64,000 nt of DNA, from NCBI RefSeq assembly GCF_050410795.1, contig NZ_CP191258.1, forward strand, positions 3,162,001 to 3,226,000, read 5' to 3'. Under the pieces are notes generated by a model. It was not told where the DNA came from, searched no databases, and was given only the letters and a program-made list of their open reading frames with translations. Positions 9,444-18,400 of the stretch are shown here, one piece after another (position 1 is the first letter of the stretch; the number at the start of each line of letters is the position of its first letter). This DNA is from Fontivita pretiosa. Lineage in GTDB: Bacteria > Planctomycetota > Phycisphaerae > Tepidisphaerales > Tepidisphaeraceae. A program made the translations under genes and the position numbers.

Positions 9444-10370
9444 ATGCCTGAAACCGTCGCCGATTATCGCAAGTACCTCGACCCGCGCACGCTGGCGCGG
9501 ATCAGCAGCCTGGATCTGCGCGCGCGGCTGATCGTCGAGGGGCTGATGACCGGCATGCACCGCTCCCCGTATCAGGGCATCTCCGTCGAGTTCGCGCAGC
9601 ACAGGCCCTATGTCCAGGGCGACGACATCCGCCACATCGACTGGAAGGTGATGGCCAAGACCGACAAGATCTACCTCAAGCAGTACCTGGAGGAGACCAA
9701 CCTTCACCTGATCTGCGTCGTGGATGCCAGCGAATCGATGGGGTACGGAACCGTCCGCGCCGACGGCGACGCAACATGGACCAAGTACGACCACGCCACC
9801 GCGATCGCGGCGTCGCTGTCGTACATGGCCATCCAGCAGCAGGACTCCGTGGGGCTGGCGGTGTTCGACCAGGTGCTCAGCCGGTATTTCAAGCCCAGCA
9901 ACTCTCCGGGACAGTGGAAGATCGTGATCAACGAGCTTCAGCAGGTGCCGCGATGGAACAAGACCAGCATGGGCCGAATCCTGGATCAGCTTGCCGAGAA
10001 GCTGAACCACCGAAGTCTGCTGGTGATCCTGAGCGATTTTTTCGACGAGCTGGAGGGGATTCGACAGGGGCTGCGCCACCTGCGGTACAAGAAGCACGAA
10101 ATCATGGTTTTTCAGATTCTGGACCCGACGGAGATCCAGTTCCCCTTCGAGGATGTGACGTTGTTCAAGGGTCTGGAAGAGATGGGCGAGTTGCTCACCG
10201 AGCCGCGGGCGTTGCGCGACGGCTACCTGGAGCAACTGCGGATGTTCACCGATGAGCTGAAAAAAACCTGCCGCGGAATGAACATCGACTTTCAACGGTT
10301 CGATTCCGGGCAGACGCTGGACGTGGCGCTGAGCCAGTTTTTGGCGACTCGCGCCGCGAGCATGAAGTAG
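9444..10370 (+). CDS. DUF58 domain protein
   Basis: A 308-residue protein of the DUF58 family. The signature is HRSPYQGISVEFAQHRPYVQ followed by GDDIRHIDWKVMAKTDKIYLK. Next comes a vWA-like fold with a MIDAS-type start LICVVDASESMGYG and later LLVILSDFFDELEG. DUF58 proteins are standard partners of MoxR ATPases. No membrane helix is seen, so it is probably cytoplasmic or peripheral. The ATG at 9444 is chosen over the in-frame GTG at 9423; neither has a strong ribosome-binding site. The 230 bp before it carry no gene. Confidence 0.92.
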   Translation: MPETVADYRKYLDPRTLARISSLDLRARLIVEGLMTGMHRSPYQGISVEFAQHRPYVQGDDIRHIDWKVMAKTDKIYLKQYLEETNLHLICVVDASESMGYGTVRADGDATWTKYDHATAIAASLSYMAIQQQDSVGLAVFDQVLSRYFKPSNSPGQWKIVINELQQVPRWNKTSMGRILDQLAEKLNHRSLLVILSDFFDELEGIRQGLRHLRYKKHEIMVFQILDPTEIQFPFEDVTLFKGLEEMGELLTEPRALRDGYLEQLRMFTDELKKTCRGMNIDFQRFDSGQTLDVALSQFLATRAASMK

Positions 10371-10379
10371 TGAGCTTGT

Positions 10380-10434
10380 GTCACGGGCGTCGGGCCCGTG
10401 CCAGCAGTACCCGCACGGGCATGACGCCCGTGAC
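10380..10434. repeat. Palindromic ACGGGC..GCCCGT repeat, copy 1
   Basis: Two 22-nt arms (10380-10401 and 10413-10434) are inverted copies that differ only at the two central bases of each arm. Each arm is itself nearly palindromic. It fills the space between the DUF58 stop and the BatA-like start, so it would fold into strong hairpins in the operon mRNA. Related copies lie near 12717 and 40612. Confidence 0.8.
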
Positions 10435-12678
10435 ATGATGATGAGCGGTTGGATTGCCATTCTCGCGATCGGCTTTGTCACGCCGGGCTTCGTGCTGGCG
10501 GGGATACTGCTGGCCTCGATCCCGATCATCATCCACATCCTCAACCGCCGTCGCTTCAGAACGGTGCAGTGGGCGGCGATGACGTTTCTGCTTCAGGCGC
10601 TGCGGAAGAACCGCCGACGACTGCGCTTCGAGCAGTGGCTTCTGCTGGCGGTGCGGTGCAGCGTGCTGGCGTTGCTGGGGCTGGCGCTGGCCCGGCCGAT
10701 GGGCTGCGAGCGGTCGTCCCTGGCGACGATCGCGGGGCGCCGCGCGGGGCTTCATGTTCTGATCATCGACAACAGCTACTCGATGGCCTACCAGGCCGAT
10801 CGCCCCGATGCCCGGACGCACCTCGATCAGGCCAGGCTCCTGGCCAAGCGGGTGATCGACCGTTTATCGGCGGGCGGGGAGTCGGTTGTGCTGATCACCG
10901 CGTCGCAGCCTGCGGCGGCGGTGATCGCCAAGCCCACGTACGATCTGGAAGCCGCCAAAGCCGCCGTCGATCGCGTGCAGCAATCCTACAGCGGCACGGA
11001 TCTGCTCGGGGCGTTGCAGAAGGCGCTGGAGATCGGGCGCGAGGAATCCGCCCAGCCCTCGCGCAGCCTCTACATTTTCAGCGATTCGACCCGCAGCGCC
11101 TGGGAAGCCCCGCCGGCCGAGGCGCTGGCGTCGCTCGGTCGCGAGCTTGCTTCGATCTACCGCATCGCGCACTTCAATCTGGCGCGCCAGGGACAGTGGA
11201 ATCACGCGGTGCTCAGTGTCAAACCCACCGCCAATCTCGTCCGCGCCCAGTTCGAAAATGCCTTCCAGGCCCTGGTGCGCGGTTACGGAGCCAGCACCGA
11301 AACGCACCTTCAGTGGAAGCTGGATGACCAGCCGCTTCCCGGCGGGGGACCCATACGCCCCGAGCTGAACACGCCGCCACAGACGCAAGCGCAGGCGCAG
11401 ATCCAGCAGGGCGGGCTGCATGTGATCAGCGCGAGCCTGGCCAGCGACAATCGACTGAAGGTGGATGATACGCGCTGGCGGGTGATCGACGTGGCGGCGG
11501 AGATGCGCGTGCTGATCGTCGAGGGCGAGCGGGGGATCGGCCCGCTGGCAAGTTCCGGCGCATTTCTCCAGCTTGCGCTGGCTCCGCCGAGCGAAGAAGG
11601 CGCCCGCTTCACCGCGACGCACGCACGGACCCGCAGCTACATTCTTCCGGAAGTGATCAGCGACCTGGAATTCGGCAACAAAGTGCTGGGCGAATACCGC
11701 GCTGTGATCCTGGCGGGCGTGTCGCAGCTCTCGCCGCCGCAGGCGGATCAGCTTCGCGCCTTCGTGCAGCAGGGCGGGACAGTCGTGGTTTTCATGGGCG
11801 AGGCGGTCAGCGCAGAGGCCTACAACCAGGTGTTGCTGCCGCGCGGACTGATGCCCGGTACGCTCAGTCGCCGCATGAGCGTCGCTGGCGATCAGCAGCC
11901 GTTCCACTTCGACGTGCCCCGCGGCGGACTGCATCCGCTGCTGGCGATTTTCGAGAACCAGGAGCAGACCGGCCTGCAAACGGCGCAGGTTTTCACCTAC
12001 TGGCGAGTTGAGCTTCCCAATGACGGGCACGTCGAACGCGTGCTGAACTATCAGCAGCACCAGACCGCCAACGCAAACTCCGGCGGCGGGGCGGACCCGG
12101 CGATCACGGTGCACAGCCTTGGCGAAGGCCGCGTCGTCTTCGTCTCCACCACCGCCGGCGCCGAGTGGACGACCCTTCCGGCCAAGCCAGCTTATGTGCC
12201 GCTCATGCACGAGCTGATCTGCGGCAGCGTCAGCGCGGCGGACCGCTGGTTGAATCTGCTGGTCGGGCAGACGCTTCAGATCCCTCCGACCCTCAAGCTG
12301 ACCACCGTGCCGACGTTGAAGGACCCGCAGCAGGCGGAGGTGGTGCTGGAGCAGACGCAGGCGCCCGACGGGCGTGCGGTCTACCGCAGCCGGCCGCTGG
12401 AAAAGCCCGGCGTGTACACGCTGACGACCGGCGCCAAGTCGATCCCGATCGCGGTGAACGTGCCCGAGGATGAGGCCGACATCCGCCCGCTCGAAGCGGC
12501 CGCGATCCAGAAAGCCCTTGGGGGGATCGATTTGTCCCTGTTCGACGAGCAGCTTCCCCCGCCCGCCGAGTCCGAGCACGCCGGCAATGACTTTGGCTGG
12601 AGCGTGATGATCCTGGTCCTGATGCTGGTTGGCCTGGAGTGTTTTTTGGCGATGAGGTTCGGGCATTACCGCAGATGA
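10435..12678 (+). CDS. BatA-like membrane vWA protein
   Basis: About 747 residues. The N-terminus has two hydrophobic helices around the BatA signature LLASIPIIIHILNRRRF, then LLAVRCSVLALLGLALARPM. This is the aerotolerance-regulator N-terminal domain. A vWA domain follows with GLHVLIIDNSYSMAYQ (MIDAS DxSxS variant DNSYS). The middle and C-terminal parts contain a glutamine-amidotransferase-like fold (YRAVILAGVSQLSPPQADQL). A last helix, WSVMILVLMLVGLECFLAMR, anchors the C-terminus. It is expected in the cytoplasmic membrane as a client of MoxR. The start is one of three tandem ATGs (10435, 10438, 10441); the upstream GTG at 10378 would translate the palindromic repeat and is rejected. Confidence 0.9.
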   Translation: MMMSGWIAILAIGFVTPGFVLAGILLASIPIIIHILNRRRFRTVQWAAMTFLLQALRKNRRRLRFEQWLLLAVRCSVLALLGLALARPMGCERSSLATIAGRRAGLHVLIIDNSYSMAYQADRPDARTHLDQARLLAKRVIDRLSAGGESVVLITASQPAAAVIAKPTYDLEAAKAAVDRVQQSYSGTDLLGALQKALEIGREESAQPSRSLYIFSDSTRSAWEAPPAEALASLGRELASIYRIAHFNLARQGQWNHAVLSVKPTANLVRAQFENAFQALVRGYGASTETHLQWKLDDQPLPGGGPIRPELNTPPQTQAQAQIQQGGLHVISASLASDNRLKVDDTRWRVIDVAAEMRVLIVEGERGIGPLASSGAFLQLALAPPSEEGARFTATHARTRSYILPEVISDLEFGNKVLGEYRAVILAGVSQLSPPQADQLRAFVQQGGTVVVFMGEAVSAEAYNQVLLPRGLMPGTLSRRMSVAGDQQPFHFDVPRGGLHPLLAIFENQEQTGLQTAQVFTYWRVELPNDGHVERVLNYQQHQTANANSGGGADPAITVHSLGEGRVVFVSTTAGAEWTTLPAKPAYVPLMHELICGSVSAADRWLNLLVGQTLQIPPTLKLTTVPTLKDPQQAEVVLEQTQAPDGRAVYRSRPLEKPGVYTLTTGAKSIPIAVNVPEDEADIRPLEAAAIQKALGGIDLSLFDEQLPPPAESEHAGNDFGWSVMILVLMLVGLECFLAMRFGHYRR

Positions 12679-12716
12679 GGTGGTGCGGGAAGTCGAGCTG
12701 GAAGACGTCGGCCCGA

Positions 12717-12771
12717 GTCACGGGCGTCGCGCCCGCGCGGGCGATCATTGTGCGGGCGGGAGGCTCGTGAC
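12717..12771. repeat. Palindromic ACGGGC..GCCCGT repeat, copy 2
   Basis: The left arm (12717-12738) begins GTCACGGGCGTCGCGCCC and the right arm (12752-12771) ends GGCTCGTGAC. It has the same architecture as copy 1 at 10380 but more mismatches. It lies between two genes of the MoxR cluster, just before a terminator-like hairpin. Confidence 0.7.
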
Positions 12772-12779
12772 ACACAGAC

Positions 12780-12812
12780 AGCCCGTTCTGGGGATTCCCA
12801 GACAGGCTTTTT
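12780..12812 (+). terminator. Rho-independent-type terminator after the BatA-like gene
   Basis: An imperfect stem with arms 12780-12792 and 12797-12808 (AGCC and CTGGG pairing with CCCAG and GGCT) is followed by a run of five T. It lies about 100 nt after the BatA-like stop and before the ATG at 12889. It could end or attenuate the upstream transcript. Confidence 0.6.
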
Positions 12813-12888
12813 AAACGGAGACGGTTCCGGGTTAAGGGTTCAAAGTTCAGTTTTGGCATCCGAATTCGGAACCTCGGTCCCCAGACTC

Positions 12889-15321
12889 ATGCAGCGCATT
12901 TGGGAAATCATCCTCGGCCTGGAAAAAGGCTTTCTTTCCCGCGAGGGGGAGTTCAGCGTGGCGTTCAACCCGGCCTGGCCGGGACAGAGCTACGTCGGCG
13001 CCGGGACGTGGAACTTTGTGTTGATCGCGGCGGCGGTGGCGCTGGTGGTGTGGGTCTACCGTCGCGAGGGGCGATCTCGTGGCGTGAAGATCACGCTGGG
13101 CGTCATCCGCATGACCCTGCTGCTGTTCGTCATCGCGATGCTGAATCGCCCGGTGCTGACGCTTGGGCAGAGCCGCACGGAAGCATCGGTGCTGGCCATT
13201 CTGATTGACGACAGCATCTCGATGCGGGTGCGCGACGCGGCGCTGAAGCCAAACGCCCAACCCCAGTCGCGTCTGGAAGCGGCGGTGGCGCTGCTGGCCG
13301 ATGAGGATCAGAAGCTGCTTCGCGATCTGCGAAAGACGCACACGCTGCGCTTCTACAAGTTCGACTCGACGGCGACGCCCCTGGCTTTGGCGCCGGCAAC
13401 CCAGCCGGCAGTGAGTGGCGGTCCGCAGGACCGGGCTGATGCGCAACTTGCTGCCGAAGTCGCAACCCTGCAAGCCCTTGAACCCGCCGGTCAGAATACA
13501 CAGGTTGGCAAGTCCATCCGCGCGGTGCTGGACGATCTTCAGGGCCAGCGGCTGGCGGGCATCGTGGTTCTGACGGATGGTCGCGACACGCCCCCGCAAC
13601 CGCTGGCGGCAACTCTGGCGCAGCTCAGCGACGCCGGCACCAAAATCTATCCCGTCGTCGTCGGCTCGGAGAAGATGCCGACCAACATCGCGATCCAATC
13701 CGTCGCGGCCCAGGACAGCGCCTTCAAGGGCGACATCGTGAACATCCGAGTTGCCGTCCGCGGCAGCGGGTTCTCCGCGGGGCAGGATGTGACCGTCCAG
13801 CTCAAGGACAAAAAGACCGGCAGCCAGATGCTCGACCCGTCCGGCAAGCCCGTCGAGCAGACCGTGCGGCTGGAGGCCGGCGATGCCCCGGTCGAGGCCG
13901 AGCTTCAGTTCCTGCCCAAGGATGTCGGCCAGCTCGATCTGATCATCGAGGCCGTCCAGCAGCCCGGGGAAATCGACGACGAGGACAACACGCGCGAGAT
14001 CCAACTGGCGGTGCTGGATGCGAAGATCAACGTGCTGTACGTGGACGGCTATCCGCGCTGGGAGTACCGCTACATCAAGAACGAGATGATCCGCGACCGC
14101 ACGATCGACATCTCGTGCCTGCTGACCAGCGCCGACCCGAGCTTTCATCAGGAGGGAGACCGCCCGATTACGCGCTTTCCCGAGAGCATCGAGGAGATGC
14201 TGGATTACGACGTGATCGTGTTCGGGGATGTGGATCCGCGGCAGTTTTCGGATTCGCAGCTACAGCTTGTGGCGGATTTCGTGGCGAAGCGCGGCGGGGG
14301 GTTCGGCATGATCGCCGGGCCACGATGGTCGCCCATCGCCTATCGCGGCACGCCGATCGAAGCGATCCTGCCGGTGAACATCGCGCGGGTACAGCCGGAC
14401 CCGGGCGGGTCGATCACGCAGGGCTTCCGCCCGCTGCTGACCAAGAGCGGCGCCGACAGCTCGATCTTCCGCTTCTTCGCCGACCGCGCCGTCAATGACA
14501 AGTATCTCAAGGAAGACCTGCCCCTGATTTACTGGTATCTGACAGGGGTGAGCGTCAAGCCCGGCGTCGGCGAGGTCTACGCCGAGCACCCTGTGGAAAC
14601 CGGCCCGGACGGACGCAAGGCGCCGATCCTGGTGCTGGGCCGATTCGGCGCCGGACGAACGCTGTTCAGCGCGATCGACGACTCGTGGCGGTGGCGTTAC
14701 TACACCGGCGAATCGATCTTCGACACCTACTGGGTGCAACAGCTTCGTTATCTTGCCCGCAGCAAGAAGCTGGGACAGCGTCGTTTCACGCTGGCCAGTG
14801 CCCGACCCGTTTATGAGCTGGGCCAGCAGGTGCGGGTGGCGCTCCAGGTGCTGGATCCGCAGCTTGTGGGGCAACTTCCCGAGCAGATTCGCGTCGATAT
14901 ACAGGATGCGGCCGGGCAGCTTGTCCGTCAGGAAATGCTCCTTCGCCAGGAGAATCAGCCCGACCTGTACGTGCTGTCCTTCGCGGCCGAGCGGATCGGG
15001 CGGTTCGTGGTGAAGTTGCCGCCGATCGCTGGCGGCGCCGAAAGCGCCGAGGTACCGATCGAGGTGAGCGTGCCACGGCTTGAGCTGGCCCAGCCGCAGG
15101 TGGATCGCGTCTCGCTGGCGCGGATCGCCTCCGAGACGCGCGGGCAGCTCGTCGAGCTTTCTCAGGCTCGCGAGCTGCTGCCCACGCTCATCCCCAGCGC
15201 CGCCAGGGTCATCCCCATCGAGTCGAATCAGCCGCTGTGGGATGCCCCGCTGGCGATGCTTTTGTTCGTTTTCCTGATCACGGCCGAGTGGCTGATGCGT
15301 AAAGTGTATGGAATGCTTTAG
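12889..15321 (+). CDS. Membrane vWA / glutamine-amidotransferase-like protein
   Basis: About 810 residues. Two N-terminal helices (WNFVLIAAAVALVVWVY and VIRMTLLLFVIAMLNRPVL) are followed by a vWA domain with the MIDAS-like VLAILIDDSISMRVRD and GIVVLTDGRDTPPQPL. Then come an Ig-like segment and a class-I glutamine-amidotransferase-like domain (KINVLYVDGYPRWEYRYIKN, later LDYDVIVFGDVDP). A C-terminal helix, PLAMLLFVFLITAEWLMRK, closes it. This is the second large vWA partner in the MoxR cluster and probably a cell-envelope complex component. The ATG at 12889 is chosen because the frame upstream of it (GTG at 12748) crosses a repeat and a terminator-like hairpin. Confidence 0.88.
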   Translation: MQRIWEIILGLEKGFLSREGEFSVAFNPAWPGQSYVGAGTWNFVLIAAAVALVVWVYRREGRSRGVKITLGVIRMTLLLFVIAMLNRPVLTLGQSRTEASVLAILIDDSISMRVRDAALKPNAQPQSRLEAAVALLADEDQKLLRDLRKTHTLRFYKFDSTATPLALAPATQPAVSGGPQDRADAQLAAEVATLQALEPAGQNTQVGKSIRAVLDDLQGQRLAGIVVLTDGRDTPPQPLAATLAQLSDAGTKIYPVVVGSEKMPTNIAIQSVAAQDSAFKGDIVNIRVAVRGSGFSAGQDVTVQLKDKKTGSQMLDPSGKPVEQTVRLEAGDAPVEAELQFLPKDVGQLDLIIEAVQQPGEIDDEDNTREIQLAVLDAKINVLYVDGYPRWEYRYIKNEMIRDRTIDISCLLTSADPSFHQEGDRPITRFPESIEEMLDYDVIVFGDVDPRQFSDSQLQLVADFVAKRGGGFGMIAGPRWSPIAYRGTPIEAILPVNIARVQPDPGGSITQGFRPLLTKSGADSSIFRFFADRAVNDKYLKEDLPLIYWYLTGVSVKPGVGEVYAEHPVETGPDGRKAPILVLGRFGAGRTLFSAIDDSWRWRYYTGESIFDTYWVQQLRYLARSKKLGQRRFTLASARPVYELGQQVRVALQVLDPQLVGQLPEQIRVDIQDAAGQLVRQEMLLRQENQPDLYVLSFAAERIGRFVVKLPPIAGGAESAEVPIEVSVPRLELAQPQVDRVSLARIASETRGQLVELSQARELLPTLIPSAARVIPIESNQPLWDAPLAMLLFVFLITAEWLMRKVYGML

Positions 15322-15346
15322 GAGATTTCGGATTGGGAATTCAGGA

Positions 15347-15374
15347 TTGCGGATTGAATAAGACAAATCCGCAA
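15347..15374. repeat. Intergenic inverted repeat (GGATTGCGGATT family)
   Basis: A 9-bp perfect stem (15347-15355 with 15366-15374, TTGCGGATT / AATCCGCAA) with a 10-nt loop. It sits in an 80-bp gap made of imperfect repeats of GGATT/AATCC. It has no T-run, so it is more likely a small repeat element or mRNA stabiliser than a terminator. Confidence 0.5.
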
Positions 15375-15403
15375 CCCGAAATCCAAGATCCGCAATAACG
15401 ACC

Positions 15404-18400
15404 ATGCCTCCCACGATGCTGATCAACTCGCTTCAGAGTGTCCGGCGGCGCGTCAAGGTACTGGGCGTGGTGTATGGCACGGGAATCGTCCTCGCCGCCG
15501 CCGTCGGGCTGCTGCTGGCCATCTCGGCGCTGGATTACGTTCTGAATCTGCCGCCGACTCCACGACTGGTCGCGATCCTGCTGGCGGCGGGCGCGATCGT
15601 GTACGCGCTGTGGCGATGGATCGCCAGGCCGCTGGCGGCCAGGCTCTCGATCAGCGATGTGGCGGGCCGGCTGGAGCAGGCGTTCCCGCAGTTTGACGAC
15701 CGGCTCCGCAGCACCGTCGATTTCCTCCGCGGCGATGTGCCCGGATCCGAACCGATGAAACAGCGCGTGATCAGCGAAACCGCGGCGCTGGCCGGGCAAC
15801 TGGACCTCGCCCGCGCCGTCGTCGCCACGCCCGCGTGGTACTCGATGTCCGCGGGCATCGGCGCGATCCTGCTGGCGGGGATGCTGGCGCTGCTGGCGCC
15901 GGATTACTCCAGCATCGCGCTGCGACGCATCGTTTCCCCGTTCGGGGATGCGGCCTGGCCCAAGCGCGTGCAGATCAGCATGCTCGGGCAGGTGCCGACG
16001 CGTGTGCCGGTCGGGCAGCGCATCGAGCTGCGAATGAGACTTCAGCGTGGCGACAGCGCATCGCGGCGGGCCAGCATCTTCTATCAGTACGACGGCGGGG
16101 CTGTGCAGCGCGAGCTGATGCTCCGCGGCCCCGACGGATCGTACTCCGCGTCGCTGGATGCGCGGGTGGAATCGGGCAAGCAGGCGGCGAGCCTGCGGGT
16201 GTGGATGGAGGCGGGCGATGATCGCGTCGAGCTGCCGCCGATCACGGTGGTGCCGCGGCTGGCGATCCGGTCGGTGGAGGCGGTTCTCACCCCGCCCGCC
16301 TACGTGACCGCCCGCCCGCCGCAGACCGTCAACCTCGCCGCTGCGCCCGCGATTGTCGCCGACGGCTCGCGGGTGACGATCCGAGTCCAATTCAGCAAGC
16401 CGCTGGCTGATCCGGCGCAGGTCGAGCTGATCCCCGCCAACGACGACACGCCCGCGCCGCAGGTTGCCTGGCAACGGCAATCCAGCACCGCCGTCGCCGG
16501 CGAGTGGCTGGCGCGGCAGTCGCTGCGATTCCACATTCGCGCCACCGACACCGACGGGTTCACCAACAATGCGCTGGAGGAATACGAGCTGATCGTGCGG
16601 CCGGATCAGCACCCTTCGGTCCAGATCGAAAACCCGCGGCGAAACGAGGAGCGAACGGCGGTGTCGGTCGTCCCGCTGACGGGCGTGGTGGAAGATGATT
16701 ATGGCATCGAATGGCTGAAGCTGGTGATCGAGCGTGTGGGGGGCGAGAAGAAGCGATGGGAGATCAATCTCCTGGACAACAGCGCCGCGGTGAATGGCGC
16801 CAGCTCCACCCGCGCCGAATCCGCCGCTGACCGCCTGCGGCTTCGCGTGCTCTATGCGTGGGATCTGGCCCAGTTGCAGGACGCGAACCTCAAGCCCGGC
16901 GACGTGCTGGAATACCACCTTCTGGCGAAGGACAACTTTGTGCTGGACGGGCAGACGCACCCGCCGGTCCCCAGCGGCAAGCTGCGCATCGTCATCATCA
17001 GCCAGGAAGAACTGACGTCGCGCGTGATCGATGAGCTTCGTCAGGCGAAGAATCAGATCATCGGCGTTCGGCAGGCGGTCGATCGCACGCGGCAGGAGAC
17101 ATCGGATCTGGCCGACGAGACACGACAGAAGGAGCAGCTTGACGCCGCCGATCGCGCGGCGCTGGATCGGTTGACCAATCAGCAGGCGACCGGCGCCTCG
17201 CAGACCAGGCAGATCGCCTCCAGAATCGATCAGCTTCGCGATCGACTGGCGGAGAACAAATCGCCGGCGCAGGAGCTGGCGGACCTGGCGCGGGATGTGA
17301 GCAGCGACCTGAACCGCGCCGCCGAAGAACCGATGAAGGAGGCAACCCGGCGGCTGTCGGAGGCCGCCCAGCCCAACGCCGCTCGCCAACAGCGCAACGA
17401 TGCGATCAACCGCGCCGGCGAGGCGCAGCAGCAGGCCGATCAGCAGCTTCAGCAGGCGCTGGATCGGCTGGCGAATATCGGCACGCTCCAGCAGACGATC
17501 GACAACCTGCGGCGCATCCTGGAGGCTCAGCAACAGGTCAGTCGCGATACGCGGGAGATTGGCAAGCGCAATCTGGGCAAGACCCCCGACCAGATCAGCC
17601 CGCAGGATCGCCAGAAGCTGGACGAAGCCGCCGATCAGCAGCAGAAGCTGGCCGACCAGACCAACAAGGCGCTGGAGCAGATGCAGAACATGGCCGAGCA
17701 GATGCAGCGCAGCGACGAATCGGCGTCGCAGGCGATGAGCCGCGCCGCGCAGACCGGACGACAGCAGCAGGTCTCCCAGAACCAGCAGCGCGCCGCCCAG
17801 CAGGCGCGGCAGAACCAGCAGGCCCAGGCGCAGGCGGCGCAGCGACAGGCGGAGATCGGGCTGGAAATGATGCTCAACGAGCTTCGCGAGGCCGAACGCC
17901 ACAAGCTCGCCGAGCTTCAGAAAAAGCTGGAGGAGCTCCAGAACCAGATCGCCAATCTCATCCGCCGGCAGGCCGGACACAACATCGATAACCTGAGCAT
18001 TCAGGGCCCCGAGCGGCTGGCGAAGATGGAACAGACGCTGCTGGCGGAGCTGCTGATCAAGGCGGAGCGAGATCCGCAGAAGCCCGGGCCGATTCCGCAG
18101 ATCGAGCAGCTCTCGGCGGCGCAGGAACAGACCGAGCGCAACACGCGCGACCTGGGCAAGACCACCGAGGCCATGCCCAACGGCGCCGGCCCGGCGTCGC
18201 ACCTGACGCGCGCGGCGGCGCGGATGGAGCGGGCGATCGTGCACCTGCGCGATCGCAAGCTGCCCGACGCCTACGAGCCGCCACAGGTCGAGGCGCTGGC
18301 CGAACTCGAGCAGGCCAAGCGAGACGTCGATCAGCAGAAGAATGAAGTCGATGAGCAGATCGAGCAGCAGGACAAGGAGTCGATCCGGCAGCGATACGTG

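Noticed and set aside
10864..12666. 600-residue minus-strand ORF
   Set aside because: Antisense shadow of the BatA-like gene.
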